Shown: piece by piece, positions 49,289 to 57,170 of the stretch
Layout: every line of letters starts with the position of its first letter
Position numbering within the stretch: position 1 is the stretch's first letter
From: Desulfallas thermosapovorans DSM 6562
GTDB taxonomy: Bacteria; Bacillota; Desulfotomaculia; Desulfotomaculales; Desulfallaceae
Direction of reading: 5' to 3'
Assembly (NCBI RefSeq): GCF_008124625.1
Contig: NZ_VNHM01000016.1
Coordinates: 1 to 63,698 of the forward strand
DNA: 63,698 bases
The notes under the pieces: model-generated
What the model was told of the DNA's origin: nothing
The model's input: only the letters and a program-made list of their open reading frames with translations
The model's database searches: none
Made by a program: the position numbers and the translations under genes

Positions 49289-51757
49289 ATGAAAGTCCGT
49301 ACAAAAGTTACACTAATTATTGGCCTGGTCATTTTATGTATGTTATTACTGCTTTATCTTGTTAATAAAGAAATATTGCTGGGCGGTTTTGCCCAGTTGG
49401 AAGAGTTGCTTATGCGACAGAATGTTGAGCGCGCTTTGAAGGCGCTGCATGTTGAGATAGACAATCTGGAGCGGATGAACCATGATTGGGCCAGTTACGA
49501 GTACACGTCTACTTTAACAGGAAATTCGGGAGAAAAATATTTTGAACCGGGTTTAATTGATGAAACTTTGCAAACCCTGGGAATCGACTTTATGGCCTTT
49601 GTGGACGATTCCGGGCAGATTATCATGGGACGGGGTTATAATCGCACAAATAGTAAGGCCACTCCTCTTTCCGGGGAGATGCGCCGTCATATTCTAGCCG
49701 GGGGTATTCTGGAGCGACAAACAGATAAGGAATGCAAGTCGGGAATTCTTGTGTTGTCCGAAGGCCCTGTGTTGATTGCTTCATGCCCTGTATTTCACGT
49801 TGACAATCAAGGGGATGCCCGCGGGTATATAATTATGGGGCGTTTCCTTGAGCAGAGGGTTATTGGGCAGCTATCCAGGGTAACTAACCTGCCTATTGAC
49901 ATTTATAGCTTTAACAGCAAACGAATCCAGGATGATGTAGCCGACAAATTGCAATATGCATCCTCTGAAGAGACCTGTTATGTTAAGCCGTTAAACGACC
50001 ATACCATAACGGGCTATGTGATGATTAGGGATATATATGGTGAACCCGGGGTTATTTTGCAAGCGGAAGCGGCCAGGATGGTTTACATGCAGGGGCAAAC
50101 CGCCATGGTATATATACTGTCAATCTTTTTGATTGCCGGCTTCACCTTTGGCGTTGCGGTATTGATTATACTGGAAAAGATGTTATTAAGCAGGTTGGCG
50201 TACCTCAGTGGCAGCGTATCCGCCATCGGTGCCAGCGGGGACTTTTCATCCCGCATAGTCATGGGGGGCAATGATGAATGTAAAACCCTGGCTGATGATA
50301 TTAATGGTATGCTGGCAGCACTGGAACAATCCCAAAAAGACCTGCAGGATAGCGAGGAACGCTTCAGGCTGCTGGCCGAAAACGCCAGGGATATCGTGTT
50401 CAGGCTGCGGTTAGTACCTGAATTTGCCTTTGATTATATCAGCCCGGCGCTTTATTCTTTAGCCGGCTATGCTCCCGAGGAGTTTTATGCCCATCCCGGT
50501 GAAATATATAAACTGATACACCCACAGGAACATTATATTTTAGATAACCTGGTTTCGGGTAAACCCCTTGAATTTGACTTAAAAAAACCATTGACCATGC
50601 GATGGTTACACAGGGATGGCCGGTTAATCTGGGTTGAACAAAGCACCGTGCCTATTTATGATGAGCATAACAATCTTGTGGCCATAGAGGGAATTGCCCG
50701 GGATGTTACCGTTCGTAAGGAGCTGGAGGAACAATTAAAATACTGCAGCTGGCACGACTCCCTGACCGGTCTGTATAACAGGGCTTATTTTGATATGGAA
50801 ATGCGCCGGTTGGAAAGCGGTCGGGAATCGCTGGGGTTAATAATCTGCGATGTGGACGGGCTCAAATTGATTAACGATACCCTGGGGCACGATACCGGCG
50901 ATAGATTGCTGCAGCTGACCGCCAAAATACTTAAGGGTTCGTTGCGCCAGGGTGATATTGTTGCCAGGGTGGGAGGCGATGAGTTTGCAGTTCTGCTGAC
51001 CAACAGTGATAAAAGGGTTGTGAAAGATATCTGCCGTAGAATTCACAAGGCTATAAACAATCATAATGCGGTTGACCCCGATTTGCCCTTGAGTTTGTCC
51101 GTTGGCTTTGCGGTAAATGATAAGAATACCGGTTTGCGGGACATATACAAAGAAGCGGATGATAACATGTACAGGGAAAAACTGAATAACAAACAAAGTG
51201 CTCGCAATGCCATTGTGCGCACAATGATGAAAGCGCTGGAGGCTAGAGATCATATAAATGAGGGGCATATTGATCGATTGCGGGATTTGGTGGTGGATAT
51301 GGCTGAGCACATTGGTCTGCCGGAAGATGACGTTGAGAAATTATGCTTGCTGGCCAGGTTTCATGACATAGGTAAAGTAGGGGTTCCGGATGGTATATTA
51401 TTTAAGCCCGGCCCTTTAACCGGCGAGGAGGTTGCCCAAATGCAGCGGCATTGTGAAATCGGCCATCGCATTGCTTTATCGGTACCGGATTTGGAGCCCA
51501 TTGCCGAATTGATTTTAAAGCACCATGAGTGGTGGAATGGCGGGGGCTATCCCCGGGGGCTCAAAGGTGAAGAAATCCCGCTGGCCTGTCGTATTCTGGC
51601 CATAGCGGATGCTTATGATGCCATGACCAGCGACCGACCTTATCGCCGGACCTTTAGCAGAGAAGAGGCACTGGCGGAACTGAACAGCTGTGCCGGTATA
51701 CAATTTGACCCCAATCTGGTAACAGCTTTTATTGAATTAATTTCCAAGGTTAACTAA
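49289..51757 (+). CDS. CHASE4-HAMP-PAS-GGDEF-HD-GYP cyclic-di-GMP enzyme
   Basis: 822 aa. The N-terminal membrane helix (about 8-25) is followed by a CHASE4 sensor (about 30-255; NHDWASYEYT is a hallmark), a second membrane helix (about 270-295), HAMP, and PAS (about 355-480). GGDEF follows with an intact RVGGDEFAVLL motif (near 562). The C-terminal HD-GYP domain has FHDIGKVGVPDGI, HHEWWNGGGYPRGLKGEEIP and ADAYDAMTSDRPYR. Both cyclase and phosphodiesterase motifs look intact, so the protein can probably make and break c-di-GMP depending on the extracellular signal. It starts at ATG 49289 after GGAGG. Two small genes follow closely. Confidence 0.92.
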   Translation: MKVRTKVTLIIGLVILCMLLLLYLVNKEILLGGFAQLEELLMRQNVERALKALHVEIDNLERMNHDWASYEYTSTLTGNSGEKYFEPGLIDETLQTLGIDFMAFVDDSGQIIMGRGYNRTNSKATPLSGEMRRHILAGGILERQTDKECKSGILVLSEGPVLIASCPVFHVDNQGDARGYIIMGRFLEQRVIGQLSRVTNLPIDIYSFNSKRIQDDVADKLQYASSEETCYVKPLNDHTITGYVMIRDIYGEPGVILQAEAARMVYMQGQTAMVYILSIFLIAGFTFGVAVLIILEKMLLSRLAYLSGSVSAIGASGDFSSRIVMGGNDECKTLADDINGMLAALEQSQKDLQDSEERFRLLAENARDIVFRLRLVPEFAFDYISPALYSLAGYAPEEFYAHPGEIYKLIHPQEHYILDNLVSGKPLEFDLKKPLTMRWLHRDGRLIWVEQSTVPIYDEHNNLVAIEGIARDVTVRKELEEQLKYCSWHDSLTGLYNRAYFDMEMRRLESGRESLGLIICDVDGLKLINDTLGHDTGDRLLQLTAKILKGSLRQGDIVARVGGDEFAVLLTNSDKRVVKDICRRIHKAINNHNAVDPDLPLSLSVGFAVNDKNTGLRDIYKEADDNMYREKLNNKQSARNAIVRTMMKALEARDHINEGHIDRLRDLVVDMAEHIGLPEDDVEKLCLLARFHDIGKVGVPDGILFKPGPLTGEEVAQMQRHCEIGHRIALSVPDLEPIAELILKHHEWWNGGGYPRGLKGEEIPLACRILAIADAYDAMTSDRPYRRTFSREEALAELNSCAGIQFDPNLVTAFIELISKVN

Positions 51758-51779
51758 CTAAAATTAAGCAAAGGGAGAG

Positions 51780-52229
51780 TTGAATGTGTTTTGTCAATTA
51801 GACCAGGTTAAGCAAGTATTGGATATTACCTCTGCAGTTAATGATGCGCTGCGAAAAAAATGGGACCACCCTTTTGATATGGCGGCTTACAGCCTGCGGG
51901 CCGCTACGGTTATTTGGGGGTTGTTGGTGCTTGATGATTATGATGTTTTTATGAAGCAGGGTGCAGGGCAGTATTGGGTTGAGTTGTATATTGACGGTGC
52001 CATATTTATTATTATGGCTATCCAACCGGAAAAACCCGGTCAAGGGTTGCCAGATATCGTTTTTATACCCGGTGAGGATGCGTTGGTTGAATGCGGTTTA
52101 TCCGGGGGGGCCGACTATGAATGGCGGCGGGATGATTGTGAGGAATATTTCTGGCAGGCTGTCCTGGATATATTGAATAGGGATAAAAATGTATGTGATA
52201 TACTGGACGAGATAGAAAACAGCTGGTAA
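51780..52229 (+). CDS. Protein of unknown function downstream of the c-di-GMP enzyme
   Basis: 149 aa from TTG 51780, 22 bases after the previous stop and preceded by AAAGGGAGAG. Acidic and soluble: DQVKQVLDITSAVNDALRKK, YSLRAATVIWGLLVLDDYDV, a C-terminal ADYEWRRDDCEEYFWQAVLD and DILDEIENSW. No family recognised. Tight spacing suggests one transcript with the c-di-GMP enzyme. Confidence 0.65.
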   Translation: MNVFCQLDQVKQVLDITSAVNDALRKKWDHPFDMAAYSLRAATVIWGLLVLDDYDVFMKQGAGQYWVELYIDGAIFIIMAIQPEKPGQGLPDIVFIPGEDALVECGLSGGADYEWRRDDCEEYFWQAVLDILNRDKNVCDILDEIENSW

Positions 52230-52306
52230 TCATACCTGAGCCTTAAGTTGAACACATTCTCACAAGCAGGTAATTTTTAATGCTTGCTTGCGGTGTGATA
52301 ACTTAA

Positions 52307-53002
52307 ATGCCGGTGGTGATGTCAAAAGTGTCGGTTTTTAACGCTAAATATTTAAGTGATGAGGATATCTGGAAGCTGCTCGGGCAAGTTGAGGAAGAGT
52401 ATGAAAACTTGGCGGTTCTGCTGGCCCAGCCCGAAGTCAGCACCGACCCTGAAAAACTGCCCGGGTTGGCCAAGAGGCTGCATGAGCTGAATAGCATATG
52501 CCTTACGGCAAGTGAATTAAAAAAAATTGTACGGGATGTTGCTGATCTTGAGGTTATGCTGGGTCTCGGGAAGGATCAAACAGGTCAAACATGGTCCGGT
52601 AAAAACTTGTCCGCAGAGGAGCAAGAGCTGTGGTTGTTATATGATGAGTACAATAGTATGCTTAACGATAAAGCAGGACAGCTTTACCGCTGGTTGATGG
52701 ATAATGGTTATTTGGAGGTTGAACAGGAAGACGAGACTGACCTGGCCATACTGAAGTTTATTGATTATGCAGGGGCGGAGTATGCTTGGAGATTGGGCAT
52801 AAATATAGGACTGGATGTTGCAGAGTCCCGCCGCCGTTTGGAAAAGCTGCTGGAAAAGGGCCTGTTGGAAAGGGTTGAAGGGAAGATGTTGGAAAACTAT
52901 CACCGTGAAAAGAGTTGGACGAAGCATATGAACCACACCTATTACCGGATATCCCGGGAGGGCAGGCTGTATGTCAGGCGGCTGCGCAACGCGCGGGAAT
53001 AA
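52307..53002 (+). CDS. Release-factor-like N-domain fused to a winged-helix domain
   Basis: 231 aa. Residues about 14-90 resemble domain 1 of peptide chain release factors RF1/RF2 (the PCRF region). The pattern VEEEYENLAVLLAQPEVSTD then PEKLPGLAKRLHELNSICL follows the RF order yeeLe-LlsdPev-sDpek--LskelaeLe. The stop-codon-reading and GGQ domains are absent. The C-terminal part (about 145-231) looks like a winged helix: SRRRLEKLLEKGLLERVEGK, YYRISREGRLYVRRL. No such architecture is known to me. Start ATG 52307 or 52319; both lack a strong ribosome binding site. Function unknown. Confidence 0.55.
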   Translation: MPVVMSKVSVFNAKYLSDEDIWKLLGQVEEEYENLAVLLAQPEVSTDPEKLPGLAKRLHELNSICLTASELKKIVRDVADLEVMLGLGKDQTGQTWSGKNLSAEEQELWLLYDEYNSMLNDKAGQLYRWLMDNGYLEVEQEDETDLAILKFIDYAGAEYAWRLGINIGLDVAESRRRLEKLLEKGLLERVEGKMLENYHREKSWTKHMNHTYYRISREGRLYVRRLRNARE

Positions 53003-53058
53003 TCCCGTTGCTGCTACTGTGCTGCCCTCCGGAGAACAGGCATGAATAGTTTAAAGAG

Positions 53059-53090
53059 TAAAGCAGCGCTCTTTTGACGCTGCTTTAAGA
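53059..53090. terminator. Bidirectional terminator
   Basis: TAAAGCAGCG (53059-53068) pairs with CGCTGCTTTA (53078-53087), between converging genes. Confidence 0.7.
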
Positions 53091-53104
53091 AGGAGGCTTG
53101 TTAA

Positions 53105-53377
53105 TTACTTTTGTTTGAATTTTGAAGCTGCTTTGTTGGCAGCATTGGCTAATTCGCTCCAAGCGTCCATTACGCCGTTTTTAATATCGCTCCAGGCATC
53201 CCCCGAAGCTTCTTTAAATTCGGAGATGTTTTCCCGGGCCTGTTCAATTCCATCATCATACTGTAACTGTGCTTCGGCTTGCGCCTGCTGGATATTGGCC
53301 TTTAATTCATCGATTTCAGCCCGGCGTTCCTTTATTTCGCCCTCTAATTTGTTGACATATGCTTTATCCGGATCCAT
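53105..53377 (-). CDS. Coiled-coil protein of unknown function
   Basis: 90 aa from ATG 53377 (MDPDKAYVNKLEGE). AAAGGAG lies 11 bases upstream; a GTG at 53389 in frame touches that site and is less likely. The sequence is one long amphipathic helix pair (KERRAEIDELKANIQQAQAE) and ends in a helix with Trp and Ala (DAWSELANAANKAASKFKQK). It resembles stress-related or sll1863-like small coiled-coil proteins. Faces the wHTH gene across a shared terminator. Confidence 0.7.
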   Translation of the reverse strand: MDPDKAYVNKLEGEIKERRAEIDELKANIQQAQAEAQLQYDDGIEQARENISEFKEASGDAWSDIKNGVMDAWSELANAANKAASKFKQK

Positions 53378-53579
53378 AAATTTTACCACTCCTTTTGTTG
53401 ATGGTGGGCTATCTCATTCATTTCATTTCCCTGTAGTATTTCCTGTGCTGCACAATTATAGTCAATAATTGCAATTTAGCAACCCTTATTTATAATATTC
53501 AAAAATATAATAAATTTCTAACATGTATAAAGGAATTGATCACCGGGTGTCCAATATTAATAAACCAAGAGGAGATAAA

Positions 53580-53642
53580 ATGTATATGTGCGGCAACTGC
53601 TTACCAGAACCAATCTTATCTGTCTTTACCTACAGCATGTGA
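53580..53642 (+). CDS. 20-aa leader peptide with CxxC upstream of acyl-CoA dehydrogenase
   Basis: AAGAGGAGATAAA then ATG 53580: a textbook ribosome binding site in front of a 20-codon frame, MYMCGNCLPEPILSVFTYSM. It ends at TGA 53640-53642, 26 bases before the dehydrogenase start. It may be a regulatory upstream ORF or a tiny protein. Coding is supported only by the ribosome binding site. Confidence 0.35.
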   Translation: MYMCGNCLPEPILSVFTYSM

Positions 53643-53668
53643 AATTATGTAAAAAGAGGAGGTTTAGT

Positions 53669-54832
53669 ATGTCGTATCAACTGACGGAAGAACAGGAAAT
53701 GCTACGCCAAATAGTGAAACGGTTGGCTGAAGACAAGGTGGCCCCCCGGGCGGCGGAAATTGATGAAAAGGACGAATACCCGTGGGATTTAAAGGAGCTG
53801 ATCGCAGAACAGGGGTTGCTGGGGGCCGGGATACCCGAGGAATATGGCGGCACCGGGGCCGGACTGCCTTCGGTATGCTTGATTGTGGAGGAGATCGCCA
53901 AAGCGTCGGCCGCTGTGTCACTGATAGTGGCAGCCCAGGAATTGGGCATGATGCCCATACTGGTGGGTGGTTCCGAGGCTCAAAAGGAAAAATACCTGCC
54001 GGGCATTGCCGACGGTGACCAAATCTGTGCCTTTGCCCTTACCGAACCTAACGCGGGCTCTGACGCGGGCGCTGTGAAGACAAGGGCTGTGCGGGAAGGG
54101 GATAAGTATTTGCTTTCGGGGCAAAAGTGCTTTATCACCAACGGTAGTATTGCCGATGTATTCACTGTTTTCGCCACCGTAGATCCCAAGGCTGGATTAA
54201 AAGGTTTAAGCGCGTTTATTGTGGAGAAAAATTACCCTGGTATAATTATTGGCAAAAAGGAACATAAAATGGGCATTAGGGGCTCTGAAACCACGGAGGT
54301 TATTTTTGATAATTGTCCTGTTCCGGTGGAAAATTTGATGGGTAAAGAGGGTGACGGGTTTAAAATTGCCATGATGACCCTTGACCGTACCCGTCCCGTT
54401 ATCGGTGCCCAGGCTGTTGGTATTGCCCAGGGAGCTCTGGATTATGCCGTTAATTACGCCAAAGAGCGGGTTCAATTCGGCAAGCCCATAGCTACTTTCC
54501 AGGGGCTGCAATTTATGCTGGCGGATATGGCCACCCGGGTGGAAGCGGCCCGGCAGCTGGTTTATAAAGCTGCTTTCTTAATTGAACATGCTGCGGAGAA
54601 TAATACTTCGACCACCGATATCAGCCTGTTTTCCTCCATGTGCAAGCTGTTTGCCTCGGATACAGCCATGCAGGTTACGGTTGACGCGCTGCAGGTGCTG
54701 GGCGGTTATGGCTATATGAAGGAGTACCCCTTGGAGCGGATGATGCGCGACGCCAAAATCACCCAAATTTATGAAGGTACCAACCAGATTCAGCGGGTGG
54801 TTATTGCCAAAAATATGTTAAGCGGTAAGTAA
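53669..54832 (+). CDS. Acyl-CoA dehydrogenase
   Basis: 387 aa of the ACAD family. It introduces a C2-C3 double bond into an acyl-CoA, with electrons passing to an electron-transfer flavoprotein. Features: N-terminal helices LTEEQEMLRQIVKRLAED, CAFALTEPNAGSDAG, KCFITNGSIADVF, MGIRGSETTEVIFDN, and the C-terminal QVLGGYGYMKEYPLERMMRD with YEGTNQIQR, whose Glu is the usual catalytic base. I chose ATG 53669 (AGAGGAGG upstream); the frame extends further upstream without support. Substrate chain length is not evident. Neighbouring CoA ligases fit a beta-oxidation role. Confidence 0.93.
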   Translation: MSYQLTEEQEMLRQIVKRLAEDKVAPRAAEIDEKDEYPWDLKELIAEQGLLGAGIPEEYGGTGAGLPSVCLIVEEIAKASAAVSLIVAAQELGMMPILVGGSEAQKEKYLPGIADGDQICAFALTEPNAGSDAGAVKTRAVREGDKYLLSGQKCFITNGSIADVFTVFATVDPKAGLKGLSAFIVEKNYPGIIIGKKEHKMGIRGSETTEVIFDNCPVPVENLMGKEGDGFKIAMMTLDRTRPVIGAQAVGIAQGALDYAVNYAKERVQFGKPIATFQGLQFMLADMATRVEAARQLVYKAAFLIEHAAENNTSTTDISLFSSMCKLFASDTAMQVTVDALQVLGGYGYMKEYPLERMMRDAKITQIYEGTNQIQRVVIAKNMLSGK

Positions 54833-54879
54833 CGGCTTTTTTATTAAGTGTTGCTATGACGAGATAAAATTGAAAAATG

Positions 54880-54920
54880 AAAAGGTGCAGTCAGCTGAAT
54901 TGACTGGCTTGCACCTTTTT
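54880..54920. terminator. Bidirectional terminator between acyl-CoA dehydrogenase and tupA
   Basis: AAAAGGTGCA and TGCACCTTTT (54880-54889, 54910-54919) with inner CAGTCA/TGACTG arms. Confidence 0.85.
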
Positions 54921-54969
54921 GGTCAGGCGATAGAGGGTCTGTTGTTTATCCTTGAGCGGTACAATTTTT

Positions 54970-55845
54970 TTAACCGTCCAGCCTGTCAGGGAAGAACAGC
55001 GGACTGCCGTATTTATCCACACCGAATTCCTTGATTGTTTCCTGGGTATCTTTATCGATCATAAACTCCACAAAGGCTTTGGCCCCTTCGGCATTAATCC
55101 GGTCGAATTTTTCCGGGTTCACCTGCATGACGTGGTAAATGTTTTTCAACGCTTCGTCACCTTCGGAAACAATCTCCAGATCGATGTTTTTTGATTGGGC
55201 CAGGAAGGTACCGCGGTCACTGAGTATGTAGGCCTGTTTTTCGTTGGCTACGGTTATGCTGGCACCCATGCCCTGACCGGTTTCCTGATACCATGCTTGT
55301 CCTGCAGGGTCAATTCCGGCGTCTTTCCACAGGCTTTTTTCCATTTTATCAGTACCCGAGTCATCGCCCCGGGAAATAAACAATGCGCCATTATCCGCTA
55401 TCTTTCTGAATGCCTCCAGAATATCGGTGGTACCTTTCACCTGGGCCGGGTCCCCGGGGGGGCCCAGCAGCACGAAATCATTATGCATAACCAGCTGGTA
55501 GTTAATGACCGTCTGGTCTTCCACCAGCGGCTTTTCGGCGTCAGGAGCATGTACCAACAGCACATCGGCGTTGCCCATTTTGCCCATTTCCAATGCCTGC
55601 CCGGTCCCTACGGGCACTGTTTTAACAGTGTAGCCGGTTTGTTCCTGGAATTGGGGTACCAACACATCCAGCAAACCGCTATCCTGGGTGCTGGTGGTGG
55701 TGGCCAGGATAATATTTTTATTATCCGGTTGGGCCGATTGTTGCTCCTGCTGCTGGTTGTCATTTGCATTCTGAGCGCAGCCCACCAGCGCCGTCAACAG
55801 CGCCAGCACTAAGATCATCACAATAAGCGGGCTTTTTCTTTGCAT
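54970..55845 (-). CDS. tupA: Tungstate ABC transporter substrate-binding lipoprotein
   Basis: 291 aa. Lipoprotein signal with Cys23 (LLTALVGC), an acidic-Gln linker, then a type II periplasmic-binding fold. The TupA hallmark ATTTSTQDSGLL and VPVGTGQALEMGKMGNADVLLVH is followed by FVLLGPPGDPA and FISRGDDSGTDKMEKSLW. Family members bind tungstate with very high affinity for aldehyde oxidoreductases and formate dehydrogenases. The permease tupB and ATPase tupC are not next to it. A riboswitch-like leader precedes it at 55947-56085. Confidence 0.88.
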   Translation of the reverse strand: MQRKSPLIVMILVLALLTALVGCAQNANDNQQQEQQSAQPDNKNIILATTTSTQDSGLLDVLVPQFQEQTGYTVKTVPVGTGQALEMGKMGNADVLLVHAPDAEKPLVEDQTVINYQLVMHNDFVLLGPPGDPAQVKGTTDILEAFRKIADNGALFISRGDDSGTDKMEKSLWKDAGIDPAGQAWYQETGQGMGASITVANEKQAYILSDRGTFLAQSKNIDLEIVSEGDEALKNIYHVMQVNPEKFDRINAEGAKAFVEFMIDKDTQETIKEFGVDKYGSPLFFPDRLDG

Positions 55846-55946
55846 TAATTATTCCTCCCTTTTCCTTGTTTATTTTTTTCAATATAACTACTGGGAATAA
55901 AACCGCTAAGCTTTATTTTCCCCCCTTCCTTGTCTTATGATCCTGG

Positions 55947-56085
55947 AAAAAATAAAAAGCCCTGCATTGCCAAGAAGGAGCATGCAGGGTTATAACCTAG
56001 CGGTTCTCTTCTTTCCGCAATGGGAGGCGGTCCGGTTTCCCGGTCCACCCTACCGGTCAGGCATCCATAACATAAAGTCTGCAGG
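55947..56085 (-). ncRNA. Moco/Tuco-type riboswitch-like leader with terminator
   Basis: Read in minus sense, 56075-55995 contains CCTGACCGGTAGGGTGGA, a CCGG-GAAA-CCGG tetraloop hairpin, ACCGCCTCCC and a GCGGAAAGAAGAGAACCGC hairpin. These parts are reminiscent of molybdenum/tungsten cofactor riboswitches. A terminator follows, CCCTGCAT/ATGCAGGG (55982-55989 with 55960-55967) ending in a T-rich run, and then tupA. A Tuco switch upstream of a tungstate importer is the expected biology. I matched it from memory of the motif, not by a covariance search. Confidence 0.6.
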
Positions 56086-56125
56086 ATATCCCGACTCGAA
56101 GAGTTATATTTTACTCATTTATATA

Positions 56126-56154
56126 ATAATAACGTTGTAAAAATTTATTTGCAA
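56126..56154 (-). promoter_or_regulatory. Promoter of the tupA leader
   Basis: In minus sense TTGCAA (56154-56149), 17 bases, TATTAT (56131-56126), placing the start just ahead of the riboswitch-like leader. Confidence 0.55.
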
Positions 56155-56310
56155 TAGGTACATAACCATAGTTTTGTCTGCATGCTGCCATAAAATTCGG
56201 ACGGGCCGGTCAATATTTTGTTAGAAGGATTTGACTGGATTTAGTTTAATAAATTATGGTAAGCTGCGGGTACTGTTTGACAAAAGGTGATAGGGGTCTT
56301 AATTTATGAA

Positions 56311-56719
56311 GGTTAATAATGGCGGGAAAAAATCAAAGTGGAGATACTGTTTACTGATTACGGTATTTCCGGTCCTCCCATACTTGCCCTCAGCGCTGTA
56401 CCGCTGTTAAAGAGGCCGGGATTGCAGATATTCACAAACCGGCGGGACAGGTTACCACGGCGGAGAGAAATGCTATAATAGATATATTAAAGGATTGGCG
56501 CTTTGTAGTTACCGGCACCAATACCTGGCAGCAGGCACAGGTAACCACCGAAGGAGTAGCTGTCCGGGACGTGGACCAGAAAATATGGCTTCAAAGCTGG
56601 TGCCCGGGCTTTTTTTCGCCGGGGAGGTGCTCGATATCGATGGGGACTACGGTGGTTACAACCTGCAGTGGGCCTGGCCCTCAGGTTATGTAGCCGGTGA
56701 GAGTGCGGTCACACTATAA
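56311..56719 (+). pseudogene. Decayed BaiN/HI0933-type flavoprotein
   Basis: Pieces of one NAD(P)/FAD oxidoreductase appear in three frames: VEILFTDYGISGPPILALS (about 56337-56395), then [19 protein letters not shown] with GVAVRDVDQ (about 56440-56580). The last is the C-terminal [19 protein letters not shown] with [21 protein letters not shown] to TAA 56719. The FAD-binding N-terminal half is missing and there are at least two frameshifts plus internal loss. Related intact proteins are about 400 residues. No longer functional. Confidence 0.75.
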
Positions 56720-56743
56720 AAAAATATCGGGGGGAGAGAATGT

Positions 56744-56941
56744 ATGTCAGGTTGCGGAAGTTGTTCGTCTTGCAGTTTGGATGATAAAGCCCGGGAATAT
56801 AGAAACAGTGACGGGAAACCGGCAGTAAAATGTACCTTTTGCGGTAAAGAAGTGACCTTTGATAAATTACCGAAACATTGCCGGGTTACCTGTCCGGAGT
56901 GTAAAACCGATATAAAAGTTATACCGCTTTTATTGAATTAG
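56744..56941 (+). CDS. Small zinc-ribbon protein
   Basis: 65 aa from ATG 56744 with GGGGGGAGAG upstream. N-terminal CGSCSSCSLDD is followed by a two-knuckle zinc ribbon: CTFCGKEVTF, and CRVTCPECKTDI. Such proteins are often redox or RNA/DNA adaptor factors; none can be named. It is followed by a terminator (AAACTACCC/GGGGTAGTTT, 56955-56978). It lies just before the [FeFe]-hydrogenase-like gene, with other small Cys proteins after it. Confidence 0.7.
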   Translation: MSGCGSCSSCSLDDKAREYRNSDGKPAVKCTFCGKEVTFDKLPKHCRVTCPECKTDIKVIPLLLN

Positions 56942-56954
56942 CGAAGTCAGGCCA

Positions 56955-56990
56955 AAACTACCCGTGCTGGGGTAGTTTATTTTTTTGCCG
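56955..56990 (+). terminator. Terminator
   Basis: AAACTACCC and GGGGTAGTTT stem around GTGCT, then ATTTTTTTG. Confidence 0.8.
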
Positions 56991-57170
56991 CCGGTGGTAA
57001 ATATTTTAACTTTGTCTCTTTTATATTTATAAGCCATCTATTGTCTTGCAATGCCGGTATAACTCGTTATTAGATGGAAAAACTGCATTATTTTTACAGG
57101 TTTCGACTCATAATTAATCAGAAAACGGCAATATTACATATATTGACCAATATTATAAAAGGTGAGCCGA

